The translations under genes and the position numbers were made by a program. Under the pieces are notes generated by a model that worked only from the letters and a program-made list of their open reading frames with translations, made no database searches and was not told the origin of the DNA. Below, piece by piece: positions 48,423 through 55,929 of a stretch of 64,000 nucleotides of DNA. Positions within the stretch are counted from its first letter, which is position 1; each line of letters opens with the position of its first letter. Source of the stretch: Nitrososphaerota archaeon (GTDB taxonomy: Archaea; Thermoproteota; Nitrososphaeria_A; Caldarchaeales; Calditenuaceae); the NCBI GenBank assembly GCA_009889515.1, contig WUQR01000139.1, positions 434,001 to 498,000 of the forward strand, written 5' to 3'.

Positions 48423-49538
48423 GTGAGGGCTCGGGTATACCGCGTTGACAGGGAGGCGCCAGACCCTGAAGTGATTAGCCGGGCGGCTGAGGTCATTAGG
48501 GCGGGTGGGCTCGTCGCTTTTCCAACAGAGACGGTATATGGTCTAGGTGCCGACGCCCTTAACCCGAGAGCGGTTGAGAAGGTCTTCAGGGTTAAGGGGA
48601 GACCCCCCGATAACCCGCTCATAATACACATTGCAAGTTTCGAGGACCTCTACTCAGTGGCTGAGGAAGTTGACTGGAGGGCTGAGAAGCTGGCAAGGCG
48701 GTTCTGGCCAGGCCCACTCACTCTGATCGTAAAGAGGTCACCCCGCGTCCCCGATGTCACAGTAGCCGGTCTCGACACGGCAGCAGTCAGGATGCCCCGC
48801 CACAATGTCGCTCTCAAACTCATCGAGACATCCGAGAGACCTATAGCCGCGCCCAGCGCGAACAAGTCGGGTAAGCCGAGCCCCACATTAGCAGCTCACG
48901 TCCTCCAAGACCTGGGCGATGAGATCGACCTCATACTCGACGCGGGGCCGACCGACATAGGCGTCGAATCCACCGTTCTCGACCTAACCTCCGAGAGGCC
49001 GGTTATACTCCGGCCTGGCGGCGTCTCTAGGGAGGAGATAGAGGCTGTGATTGGGGAGGTTGAGGTGCACCCCTCAGCCTTGGGGCTGCTTTTCCACAGT
49101 GGGGAGTCGCCCCGCTCACCAGGTATGAAATATAGACACTATGCCCCAGCAGCCAAGCTAATAGTGGTGGAGGGTGAGTTGGAAGAGGTTCGCAACGCTG
49201 TTGCAAGCTTGGCTGACCTGTTGATGTCCCGCGGAATCAGGGTCGGCGTCCTTGGCAGCGACGGATATAGTTACAGGGCGGATATTGTTCGGGACTTGGG
49301 TAGTAGGTCTAATCCACTCGAGGCTGCGAGGCGTCTCTTCGTGTCCCTGAGAGAGATGGATGAGGAGGGTGTTGAGGTCATAGTTGCCGAGGGGTGGGAG
49401 GAAGAGAAGGGGATTGGGTTGGCTCTAAAGAATAGGCTGAGAAAGGCTTCGGGTGGGGCTGTTTTGAGGGCTGACTGGCTACTACGGGCTCTGAAGACCT
49501 CGCCTAGCAGTGTTTACACGGAGGTCATGGGGACGTGA
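48423..49538 (+). CDS. sua5: Threonylcarbamoyl-AMP synthase, Sua5 type
   Basis: A 371-residue two-domain protein. The YrdC domain has GGLVAFPTETVYGLGADALN, KVFRVKGRPPDNPLIIHI, PGPLTLIVKRSPRVPD and PIAAPSANKSGKPSPT; the C-terminal SUA5 domain starts after the linker SPRSPGMKYRHYAPAAKLI. It makes threonylcarbamoyl-AMP from Thr, bicarbonate and ATP for the t6A37 base of ANN-reading tRNAs. GTG 48423 is the start. The gene is followed by alaX, another tRNA-related gene, 60 bases downstream. Confidence 0.95.
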   Translation: MRARVYRVDREAPDPEVISRAAEVIRAGGLVAFPTETVYGLGADALNPRAVEKVFRVKGRPPDNPLIIHIASFEDLYSVAEEVDWRAEKLARRFWPGPLTLIVKRSPRVPDVTVAGLDTAAVRMPRHNVALKLIETSERPIAAPSANKSGKPSPTLAAHVLQDLGDEIDLILDAGPTDIGVESTVLDLTSERPVILRPGGVSREEIEAVIGEVEVHPSALGLLFHSGESPRSPGMKYRHYAPAAKLIVVEGELEEVRNAVASLADLLMSRGIRVGVLGSDGYSYRADIVRDLGSRSNPLEAARRLFVSLREMDEEGVEVIVAEGWEEEKGIGLALKNRLRKASGGAVLRADWLLRALKTSPSSVYTEVMGT

Positions 49539-49598
49539 GGTGGTGCTTGAGTGGCTTAGAATGGTTTAAAGCCCGCCACAATACTATAGCTGCCAAAA

Positions 49599-50360
49599 AT
49601 GGTGAGTCTGACGTCAATATCCGCAGGACTTAAGCCAACCAACAAGCTCTATCTAAACGACTCCTACCTCAAGACCACTGAGACAACACTTCTCCGTTAT
49701 GTCCCCGAGACGAGAAAGAGCGGATATTTCGTAACCACAGACACAATAATGCATCCTAAGGGCGGAGCACAGCCCTCGGACACAGGCACCATAGAGTCCG
49801 TGAACTTTAAAGCGATAGTGAAGAAAGTGTTAGAACACTCAGGCGTTGTGATACATTATGGCGACATCTTAGAGGGGGTGCCGAGGGAGGGGGACAGGGT
49901 CTCCATGACTATAGAGTGGGATAGCAGATATAGGGTCATGAGGCTCCACACAGCAGGCCACATAGTAGACTACGCAGTGGTGCAGATACTGGGGAAGGAC
50001 CTGCTCTCCTCGAGAGCATTCCACGGACCCCCTGAGAGTTTTGTAGAATACATTGGGAGGGCCGGCGGAATCGATCCCGCCTCCATAGAGCGTATCTCAA
50101 ACGAGGTCGTAAAAGCCTCCAAGAGAGTGTATCCTGTCTGGGTTCCCAAGGAGGAGTTGCTGAAGACTGTACGAGGAGCGCCTAACCTTGGGAGGCTTCC
50201 CGAACTTGAGACGTACCGAGTCATTGTGATTGACGGAGTGAACGCTATACCATGTGGAGGGACTCATGTTGCAAACACAGCCGAGGTTGGAGGAATATTG
50301 ATTAGAGAAGTGGAAGCGGTTGAGAATGGCTTCAAGGTAGTCTACGACGTCTCCGATTAG
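49599..50360 (+). CDS. alaX: Alanyl-tRNA editing protein AlaX
   Basis: A 253-residue editing protein that deacylates mischarged Ser-tRNA(Ala) or Gly-tRNA(Ala). Zinc ligands are visible as HTAGH (HxxxH) and CGGTH near the C-terminus. The N-terminal part HPKGGAQPSDTGTIE is the glycine-rich motif that distinguishes AlaX-M from short AlaX-S. GGTTTAAAG near 49565 lies ~31 bases before the ATG. The 3' end overlaps the crenactin gene by 4 bases, convergent. Confidence 0.93.
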   Translation: MVSLTSISAGLKPTNKLYLNDSYLKTTETTLLRYVPETRKSGYFVTTDTIMHPKGGAQPSDTGTIESVNFKAIVKKVLEHSGVVIHYGDILEGVPREGDRVSMTIEWDSRYRVMRLHTAGHIVDYAVVQILGKDLLSSRAFHGPPESFVEYIGRAGGIDPASIERISNEVVKASKRVYPVWVPKEELLKTVRGAPNLGRLPELETYRVIVIDGVNAIPCGGTHVANTAEVGGILIREVEAVENGFKVVYDVSD

Positions 50361-51625
50361 CCTTTGTGGTGTAGCCACCCCTCCATCCGTTCCCAGCTCC
50401 ACTCATAACTGTGGGGTAGAGCATAGCCATACACGATACACCCCCTCCAGACAGCGAACTGGGGCTCGGGGCTCAGGACGACCGATGCGTTCTCAATTCC
50501 CTTCTCCCGCAGCATGTGGTTTAGCTTTGCCTGAGAGTCGCATGCCACGCCCTTAAGGTTGGCAGGAGCTGTCCAGCAGAAGTTCCCGCCCGAGAGAATG
50601 ATGTGGCTGTAGAGGAGGGGCTGGAGTTCAACCGGGCACTTCTCCACCGAGCTGATTACGGTTTCAGCCATGTCCATCATCCCATAGAAGACCGTATCAC
50701 CAACCCTAATGTCAGAGGGCCGGGGCATCCCGCGCCTATAGTAGCTCTGGAACACCTCGTGGGCTGGGTTAAAGACAATCTCGCCGATGAGGAATCTAGC
50801 CCATGAATAGTCGCCCAAGTCTATCCTAATTCTGGTTCCTTCGATGTGATAGATCCCGCGGACAGCCTCCTTATTACTCCGCGCAAAACTAATGGCCCTG
50901 TCCAAGTCGAGTGGCAGGAGGCCGAGCCTCTCCTTAACGCGTCTAACCACCTTCTCCTCCTTGGCGAGGTCGCCGTAGCCCGTATCCTTAAGGATCTCAG
51001 CCGTTATCATATTCGCCTCACTCCCACCCCTGTTCAAGGCGACGACCGCACCCCTGATCGGGGCTTTGGAAATGGGTGCTACCTGAGTATTTCCATGCCC
51101 ACTCTCGACTACTACGCAGGAGGTCTGCTTATGCGCGATGGCGACGGCCAGTGGCTGTGGAATAAGCGTCGATGAGTGGACAAGCCCCTCCCCCGCCATC
51201 TCATCAAGAAAGCTGAAAAACTTCTCATACATGTAGAGGGGTGCTACAGCAGAAAGCGATGCGACGACATAGTAGCCCTTAAAGCCAATCCCGCCGGGCT
51301 TAAACTCGCTCAGCGACTTCAGCAGTAGCTCTCTAATAACCTTCCAGCTCTTCTCATCTCCAGCGCCTATAATCCCGTCGCGCATCGGGTACACCAGCCT
51401 ACTCGTCAGGTCTTGACCACTCCCGAGAAAGTGGGTAACCTCATCTCCCACAACAACCTCCCTACCCCCGCCCAACATCTCGGCAACCATGCTCTTCTCA
51501 GGGAAATACCCGCGATTCTCCATTACGCGCGGCCTCTCACCCAGACTTATCGGCCCATACTTGTAGTCGCTTGTACCAAAATCGCAGCCAAAGACGAATC
51601 GACGCTTATAATCCTCTTCGAACAA
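50357..51625 (-). CDS. Crenactin-like archaeal actin
   Basis: A 422-residue actin-fold ATPase. Phosphate loop 1 is FGCDFGTSDYKYG, phosphate loop 2 CVVVESGHGNTQVAPI, connect 2 and adenosine region SHIILSGGNFCWTAP, with PQPLAVAIAH before loop 2. Length is as in crenactin (about 430). Crenactin forms double-helical F-actin-like filaments and shapes cells in Thermoproteales, Korarchaeota and Aigarchaeota. The upstream gene on the same strand, 75 bases away, encodes a zinc-ribbon/coiled-coil protein, perhaps a partner. A 15-bp palindrome lies before the start. Confidence 0.88.
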   Translation of the reverse strand: MFEEDYKRRFVFGCDFGTSDYKYGPISLGERPRVMENRGYFPEKSMVAEMLGGGREVVVGDEVTHFLGSGQDLTSRLVYPMRDGIIGAGDEKSWKVIRELLLKSLSEFKPGGIGFKGYYVVASLSAVAPLYMYEKFFSFLDEMAGEGLVHSSTLIPQPLAVAIAHKQTSCVVVESGHGNTQVAPISKAPIRGAVVALNRGGSEANMITAEILKDTGYGDLAKEEKVVRRVKERLGLLPLDLDRAISFARSNKEAVRGIYHIEGTRIRIDLGDYSWARFLIGEIVFNPAHEVFQSYYRRGMPRPSDIRVGDTVFYGMMDMAETVISSVEKCPVELQPLLYSHIILSGGNFCWTAPANLKGVACDSQAKLNHMLREKGIENASVVLSPEPQFAVWRGCIVYGYALPHSYEWSWERMEGWLHHKG

Positions 51626-51652
51626 TCCGAAGAAAAGTTGTGAAGGGGGAAT

Positions 51653-51667
51653 TGTTAAAGTTTAACA
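51653..51667. promoter_or_regulatory. 15-bp palindrome before crenactin (possible operator/TATA)
   Basis: TGTTAAAGTTTAACA is a perfect palindrome around a central G. It lies 28-42 bases before the crenactin ATG at 51625, where a promoter box would be, in the 75-base gap after the zinc-ribbon/coiled-coil gene. It may be a regulator site that overlaps an internal promoter. Confidence 0.5.
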
Positions 51668-51700
51668 GAGGGGCTGAAAAGCGGGGAAACTGTCCAAGCT

Positions 51701-52561
51701 CTAGAACGTCAGTTCTAGCTGACGCTCAAGCCTCTGCCGCTGGGCGAGATACTCATCCTGCTTGAGTTCTCCAATCTTATACCTTGTCTCTAGCTTCTTG
51801 ATCTCGTGCTGAATCTTCTCATGCTGCTTGACGAGGCCCTGACAGGCATCCAGCAGCGACTGTAGGTCAGATACTATCGTTGATATCGTGTCCTTGTCGA
51901 GGCCTACCTGCTCACCATTATTCTTCACGTTCTGGATCTTGTTGGCGAGGCTCTCGGTGAAGGCTGGGATATCAGCAAGCCTTATCTCCAGAGGGTTCTG
52001 GAGTATCGAGAGCTTAGGCCTCAGCCTGGTAAGCTCCTTGTCCAACTCAATCTTCTGCCTGATATAGTCGCGGTCGCTTATCTCATTGACCTCGTGCCTA
52101 ATCTTAAGGGACTCCGACTTCTGCGTCAACTCCTTTATCCTCTCACTAATCCTGTTCATAGTGTCGACACGCTTCTGGTCTAAGGTGCTGATCCTGGAGC
52201 GGTACTCATCGTATAGCTCTTTAAACACTGTTATCGGAACCTCGCCGGCTAGCAACAGGTCAATAAGCTTTAGGGACCATGTGTGTAGCTTTGAGAGCTG
52301 CTCGACAAGCTTCCGCTCCTCGGCTACGTCCTCGGCAGCTGGAGCCTCTGGAACCTGCTGTGTCAGGGGCTGCGCCGCCTGGTGGGTGGCGGGAGGAGTC
52401 GCGGGCGTCAGCTCTTCGGCCGGCTGTGGTGGAGAGGGCTGCTGGATGGGCGTCTCAAGAGCCAACTCGGCTGGAAGCTCCTTACCGCAGTTCATACAGT
52501 ATTTTCCCCTCAGGGTCAGCCTCTTACAATGCGGGCATACGACCCTATTCAATAACGCCAA
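51701..52561 (-). CDS. Zinc-ribbon and coiled-coil protein, putative crenactin partner
   Basis: A 286-residue protein. Residues 9-26 are a zinc ribbon (CPHCKRLTLRGKYCMNC). Residues ~40-75 are a Pro/Ala/Gln-rich linker (PIQQPSPPQPAEELTPATPP). The rest is helical and charged with two long coiled coils (RVDTMNRISERIKELTQKSE, RHEVNEISDRDYIRQKIELD and the end LVKQHEKIQHEIKKLETRYK). The repeated motif KIGELKQDEYLAQRQRLERQ resembles the earlier NEISDRDYIRQKIELDKEL unit, so the coiled coil has an internal repeat. It is unlike known arcadins, but the position suggests control of crenactin filaments. Confidence 0.7.
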   Translation of the reverse strand: MALLNRVVCPHCKRLTLRGKYCMNCGKELPAELALETPIQQPSPPQPAEELTPATPPATHQAAQPLTQQVPEAPAAEDVAEERKLVEQLSKLHTWSLKLIDLLLAGEVPITVFKELYDEYRSRISTLDQKRVDTMNRISERIKELTQKSESLKIRHEVNEISDRDYIRQKIELDKELTRLRPKLSILQNPLEIRLADIPAFTESLANKIQNVKNNGEQVGLDKDTISTIVSDLQSLLDACQGLVKQHEKIQHEIKKLETRYKIGELKQDEYLAQRQRLERQLELTF

Positions 52562-52620
52562 TGCCGTTTACACCTTTTTATCACGCTCTTATAAAGTTTC
52601 ATCACGGTTCAAAAAAGCCC

Positions 52621-52640
52621 CACTCGGAGACATACGAGTG
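52621..52640. repeat. Hairpin flanked by T-runs on both sides between divergent genes
   Basis: CACTCG (52621-52626) pairs with CGAGTG (52635-52640). A run of T follows on the plus strand (52643-52648) and a run of A precedes it (52611-52616), giving T on the minus strand after the hairpin. It looks like a two-way terminator, yet the flanking genes start away from it. Confidence 0.35.
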
Positions 52641-52679
52641 TATTTTTTAAAGTATCTCCCCGTATCCCTCCCAGCGGGC

Positions 52680-52689
52680 ATATATATCC
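52680..52689 (+). promoter_or_regulatory. TATA box of the histone gene
   Basis: CATATATATC is centred 28 bases before ATG 52712. It supports a leaderless histone mRNA starting at the second of two in-frame codons (TTG 52709, ATG 52712). Confidence 0.6.
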
Positions 52690-52711
52690 TGCCACACATA
52701 TCAACGATTTG

Positions 52712-52933
52712 ATGTCTGAGCTCTCGAACGCGCCATTACACAGGATTTTAAGGAAGGCTGGTGCAGCGCGGGTCAGCGAGGAGGCTGTCGAGGAGCTTCG
52801 GAAGATATTGGAGGAGATAGGCATGAGGGTTGCATCCCAGGCCATCGAGCTTGCACAGCACGCTGGGCGGCGTACGGTGAAGAAGGAGGATGTGGAGAAG
52901 GCTGCGAAGATTGTCCTCAAATCGGCACTATAG
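52712..52933 (+). CDS. Archaeal histone
   Basis: A 73-residue histone fold: PLHRILRKAGAARVSEEAVE, LRKILEEIGMRVASQAIELA and AGRRTVKKEDVEKAAKI. The R-x-S after loop 1 (ARVSEEA) and R-x-T-V-K-x-E-D of loop 2 are diagnostic. It has no N- or C-terminal tails and forms dimers that wrap DNA. Together with crenactin and ESCRT-III-like proteins this supports a deep TACK lineage; most Sulfolobales lack histones. It lies 37 bases before adkA, possibly co-transcribed. Confidence 0.95.
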   Translation: MSELSNAPLHRILRKAGAARVSEEAVEELRKILEEIGMRVASQAIELAQHAGRRTVKKEDVEKAAKIVLKSAL

Positions 52934-52970
52934 ATAAATTATCCAAGAACACCTGTTAAAATGTGATGAT

Positions 52971-53597
52971 ATGTATAGGGTCGTTTTGATTGCAGTTCCG
53001 GGTGCAGGGAAGTCCACAATATTGAAGAGGGTCTCCGAGAATGTTGAGAACTTATCAGTTGTGAATTTTGGAGACGTCATGTTTGAGGAGGCGCGCAAAC
53101 TCGGGATAACTAGTAGAGACGACATGAGGAAGCTCATGGACTCTGAGTCCTACATTAGGCTACAGGAGAAGGCAGCAGAGAGGATAGGGGGAATTAGTGG
53201 TAGAGTTATCGTAGATACCCATGCGGCTGTCAAGACTCCGAAGGGATATTACCCGGGGCTACCCCCCAATGTGACGCAGAGGATAAGACCGCGCGCTATA
53301 ATATTCTTAGAGTTTAGACCTGAAGACATTTTGGCGAGAAGACTTAAGGACAACGTGGCCGGCATAAGGAAAAGGGAGGGCGAGACAATAGAAGAGATCG
53401 AGGAACACCAGAAGATCAGCATAGCCTACGCGATCGCATCTTCCACCTATTCTTCAAGCTACTTCGTAAAATTCTCCTTCAGATACCCCGAAGCATACCC
53501 GTTCCAGCACGTAGATGATGCCGCGTCGAAGCTTATACGCTACCTGTCCTCGCTTGAGGAGGAAGATAAAGCCCAATCACCTGAGGCCGTCGGGTAG
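52971..53597 (+). CDS. adkA: Archaeal adenylate kinase
   Basis: A 208-residue enzyme, family AdkA. The P-loop is IAVPGAGKSTILKRV, followed by NFGDVMFEEARKLGITSRDD, DTHAAVKTPKGYYPGLP and REGETIEEIEEHQKI; these match the archaeal trimeric adenylate kinase and not the bacterial one. It keeps ADP, ATP and AMP in balance. A longer C-terminal tail (SSLEEEDKAQSPEAVG) than in Sulfolobus is present. The 3' end overlaps the convergent trmI by 21 bases. Confidence 0.95.
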   Translation: MYRVVLIAVPGAGKSTILKRVSENVENLSVVNFGDVMFEEARKLGITSRDDMRKLMDSESYIRLQEKAAERIGGISGRVIVDTHAAVKTPKGYYPGLPPNVTQRIRPRAIIFLEFRPEDILARRLKDNVAGIRKREGETIEEIEEHQKISIAYAIASSTYSSSYFVKFSFRYPEAYPFQHVDDAASKLIRYLSSLEEEDKAQSPEAVG

Positions 53598-54407
53598 TTT
53601 AAGAGTCCAGTCGGAGAGGTTCTCACACTCGGTTTTTCTCGCCACAACTATGAAAACGGTGTGTGCCCTCGATATGTGGTGTGGACGGGTCATCCCCTGC
53701 CTAACCCTCCAAGGCCTTATCATTAACTCTCCACTGAAGTACTCTAGGAATCCCCGCTCCCTAAGCTTCTCACTCGTCTTAACCAACTGCTCCACTGTTG
53801 GCACTATCGAGACGAACATTCCTCCACCCCTGAGGGCCTTCTTAGCCTGGTCTACGGCATCCCAAGGCTGGGGAACGTCGGCGATGAAGGCGTCAACGTC
53901 CACCTCCTCCACACCACTGTAAATATCTCCCTTCTTCAACTCTAGTACGTCCGAGAGACCTAGCCTTTCAGCCATCTTCATAATTGTGGGGAAGTTCTCT
54001 CCATCGATGTCGTAGCTGTATATCTTGCCGTTCGGGGCTACGTAGGCTGCGAGTAGGAGTGCCAGTACACCGCTTCCAGTCCCGCCTTCAACCACCCGAG
54101 AGCCCGGTCTAACGCCTGAGACAACTAGAATGAATCCAAAATCCTTGGGGTAGATGATCTGTGTCCTCCTCGGGAGAGATAATAAGTGTTCTAGTAGTAG
54201 CGGCCTGAATACAACTCCTCGTCTCCCTATGTTGCTCCGAACTTCACCACCCTCGGACAGAGATGTTATCTTGTCCGTCTCGAAATAGCCGTCAGCCGTG
54301 TGGAAGAGCTGACCCTTCCTCAGGGTCAGGAAATATCTATGCCCCGTCTCAGTAACTATCAAGACCCTGTCGCCGTGTTTGATTCGCGACTCAGAAGACT
54401 CTGACAT
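53577..54407 (-). CDS. trmI: tRNA (adenine-N1) methyltransferase TrmI, position 57/58
   Basis: A 276-residue SAM methylase. The N-terminal beta part (DRVLIVTETGHRYFLTLRKG) precedes motif I RVVEGGTGSGVLALLLAAYV; acidic residues in YSYDIDGENFPTI (motif II) and DVDAFIADVPQPWDAVDQA (motif IV) complete the site. Archaeal TrmI makes m1A at 57 and 58 of tRNA. The C-terminal stretch RPWRVRQGMTRPHHISRAHT is the family end. AGTTTTAAAG reversed near 54439 lies ~32 bases upstream of the ATG. Confidence 0.93.
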   Translation of the reverse strand: MSESSESRIKHGDRVLIVTETGHRYFLTLRKGQLFHTADGYFETDKITSLSEGGEVRSNIGRRGVVFRPLLLEHLLSLPRRTQIIYPKDFGFILVVSGVRPGSRVVEGGTGSGVLALLLAAYVAPNGKIYSYDIDGENFPTIMKMAERLGLSDVLELKKGDIYSGVEEVDVDAFIADVPQPWDAVDQAKKALRGGGMFVSIVPTVEQLVKTSEKLRERGFLEYFSGELMIRPWRVRQGMTRPHHISRAHTVFIVVARKTECENLSDWTLKLPDGLR

Positions 54408-54470
54408 GCGCTGAGGATGATAATTACTCCCCCCACTTTAAAACTTACTAGGTGTAGGCGGCTGCAAGCC

Positions 54471-54477
54471 TTATATG
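54471..54477 (+). promoter_or_regulatory. TATA box of the candidate box C/D sRNA
   Basis: TTATATG is centred 27 bases before 54501, the proposed 5' end of the sRNA. No gene start lies at that distance, so the box fits an RNA gene. Confidence 0.5.
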
Positions 54478-54500
54478 CAGATGCCCTACAACAATGATTA

Positions 54501-54566
54501 GGCGGCGATGAAGACTCAGAGTTACGAGGAATCTTGATGTATTCAAGGCATTTATCTGAGCCGCCC
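54501..54566 (+). ncRNA. Candidate box C/D guide sRNA
   Basis: The segment has the parts of an archaeal C/D sRNA of ~65 bases: a C box GCGATGA (54505-54511, 6 of 7 bases), an internal C'-like TTGATGT (54534-54540), and a D box CTGA (54556-54559). The ends can form a short stem (GGC before C with GCC after D; more widely GGCGGC with GCCGCC). D' is not clear. The guide before D reads CAAGGCATTTAT. A TATA box is 27 bases upstream. It lies between trmI and the regulator gene, where no protein is encoded. Confidence 0.55.
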
Positions 54567-54576
54567 CCTGCAATGT

Positions 54577-54598
54577 TTAAATGCATGAAATCATTTAA
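54577..54598. promoter_or_regulatory. Inverted repeat TTAAATG/CATTTAA before the membrane regulator (possible operator)
   Basis: TTAAATG (54577-54583) and CATTTAA (54592-54598) are exact inverted copies with 8 bases between. The left half overlaps the presumed TATA box (TTTAAAT), and the right half lies ~13-19 bases before the TTG at 54611. The arrangement suits self-regulation. Confidence 0.5.
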
Positions 54599-54610
54599 GT
54601 AAGGTCAGCC

Positions 54611-55573
54611 TTGGCAGCGTCTGTCAATGACACTTCTGAAGATAACCCAGTCTGGCTTCTCAACCACAGGACTAGGCGCCGAATTATACTGGCTATCGGC
54701 GACGCAGGAAGGGTCAGTGCATCTGCTCTCAGGGCGAGCCTACAGATAAGCACTGGGAGCCTATACTATAATCTTAAACAGCTTGAACCATTCGTGGCTC
54801 AAGATAGTAAACGCAACTACTATCTCACAGAGAAAGGGCTGGAAGTTTACAAGATGCTGAAAGCAGGCGACCCACTCCTTCTCGAGAATGTTAAGAACCC
54901 GCAAAGCTTTCTTGACCGCCTGTTCACCACTGTTATCCATCCAAGCTGGATACTAGGACCCGCGCTAGACAGGACCGTAATCGCCGTCATTCTAGGATCT
55001 CTAAGCGCCCTTTTGAACATGGCCCTATACCTCAACGGGAAGATATCCCTAATTGGGCTCCACGTCTATCACTGGCGTAACTTTGACTTGATGGGCTCCA
55101 TACTAACCATGCTTGGGACGATCGCCTTCATCTACATCTACCTGTCAGCCCTTACAGCTCTCTACGACGAGTTAAGAAAAAGAAGGATACTGGGAAAGCA
55201 GGAAGACAATACACTAAAACGTGTTAGGGATTTCATATTGAGCGTTGTAACATTTAACAGGTCGGCTCTGAAGGGGCTGGCGGCAGTATCTATAGGCATC
55301 CTGCCCATGTCGTTATATCCGTTCCTGCTCTTCATAGCGAAGGTTGTGGGGTGGGCGTGGTTCCACTCACCAAGCAGCATAGTCCCCACCTCGCTTGCAG
55401 CCAATGTCGCTCTCGTGTCCTCACAGTTCATCAGCTTCTTACTTTTAACAAGCTCCCTCTCACACCTCAGAAGTTTAAGATGGCATATCGCAGCACTCAT
55501 TTGCCTCTCTCTAATATACCTGTCAATCGTCCTACAATACGTCATTCTGGGGGCTCTCACACCCCAAGGCTGA
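54611..55573 (+). CDS. Membrane-anchored winged-helix transcription regulator
   Basis: A 320-residue protein. Residues ~15-85 form a winged helix (LNHRTRRRIILAIGDAGRVS, SALRASLQISTGSLYYNLKQ, RNYYLTEKGLEVYKML) of the ArsR/HVO_A0114 type. The rest holds about five to six membrane helices (TVIAVILGSLSALLNMALYL, LTMLGTIAFIYIYLSALTAL, LAAVSIGILPMSLYPFLLFI and more). The DNA-binding domain is cytoplasmic and tied to the membrane, so it may sense membrane or ion signals directly. Start TTG 54611, behind the inverted repeat 54577-54598. Such regulators are known in archaea but their signals are not. Confidence 0.8.
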   Translation: MAASVNDTSEDNPVWLLNHRTRRRIILAIGDAGRVSASALRASLQISTGSLYYNLKQLEPFVAQDSKRNYYLTEKGLEVYKMLKAGDPLLLENVKNPQSFLDRLFTTVIHPSWILGPALDRTVIAVILGSLSALLNMALYLNGKISLIGLHVYHWRNFDLMGSILTMLGTIAFIYIYLSALTALYDELRKRRILGKQEDNTLKRVRDFILSVVTFNRSALKGLAAVSIGILPMSLYPFLLFIAKVVGWAWFHSPSSIVPTSLAANVALVSSQFISFLLLTSSLSHLRSLRWHIAALICLSLIYLSIVLQYVILGALTPQG

Positions 55574-55614
55574 AGCTAATATAGTCCTCTTAGCTATCTC
55601 ATGTGCGGTTTCCC

Positions 55615-55929
55615 ATGCAGCAGGTCGTGAGGATAAAGCTGACGTCAACGGACTTAGAGAAGCTCGAGTCGATATGTAGGGAGATTAAGGGGATCGTAGA
55701 GAGGACTGGGGCCAAGATGCGGGGCCCCACGCCCCTACCGACGCGGCGGCTAGTTCTGCCGGTGAGAAAATCTCCATGCGGGGAGGGGACTAAGACTTGG
55801 AGGAAGTGGGAGTTGAGAATGCATAGGAGGGTGATAGACCTTGTTATCAATGACCCTAGGGTTATGAGAGAACTTATGAGGATACAAATACCTGAGGAAG
55901 TCTCGGTTGAGATGAGGCTAAGCACCTAG
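55615..55929 (+). CDS. rps10: Small ribosomal subunit protein uS10
   Basis: A 104-residue protein from ATG 55615. Hallmarks are RIKLTSTDLEKLESICREIK, GPTPLPTRRLVLPVRKSPCG and the C-terminal RVMRELMRIQIPEEVSVEMR. It is usually encoded right after EF-1alpha in the same direction; here it is on the opposite strand and its stop (55927-55929) touches the EF-1alpha stop (55930-55932) with no base between. This is an inversion of the normal order. The TATA-like AATATAG near 55580 would serve it alone. Confidence 0.95.
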   Translation: MQQVVRIKLTSTDLEKLESICREIKGIVERTGAKMRGPTPLPTRRLVLPVRKSPCGEGTKTWRKWELRMHRRVIDLVINDPRVMRELMRIQIPEEVSVEMRLST

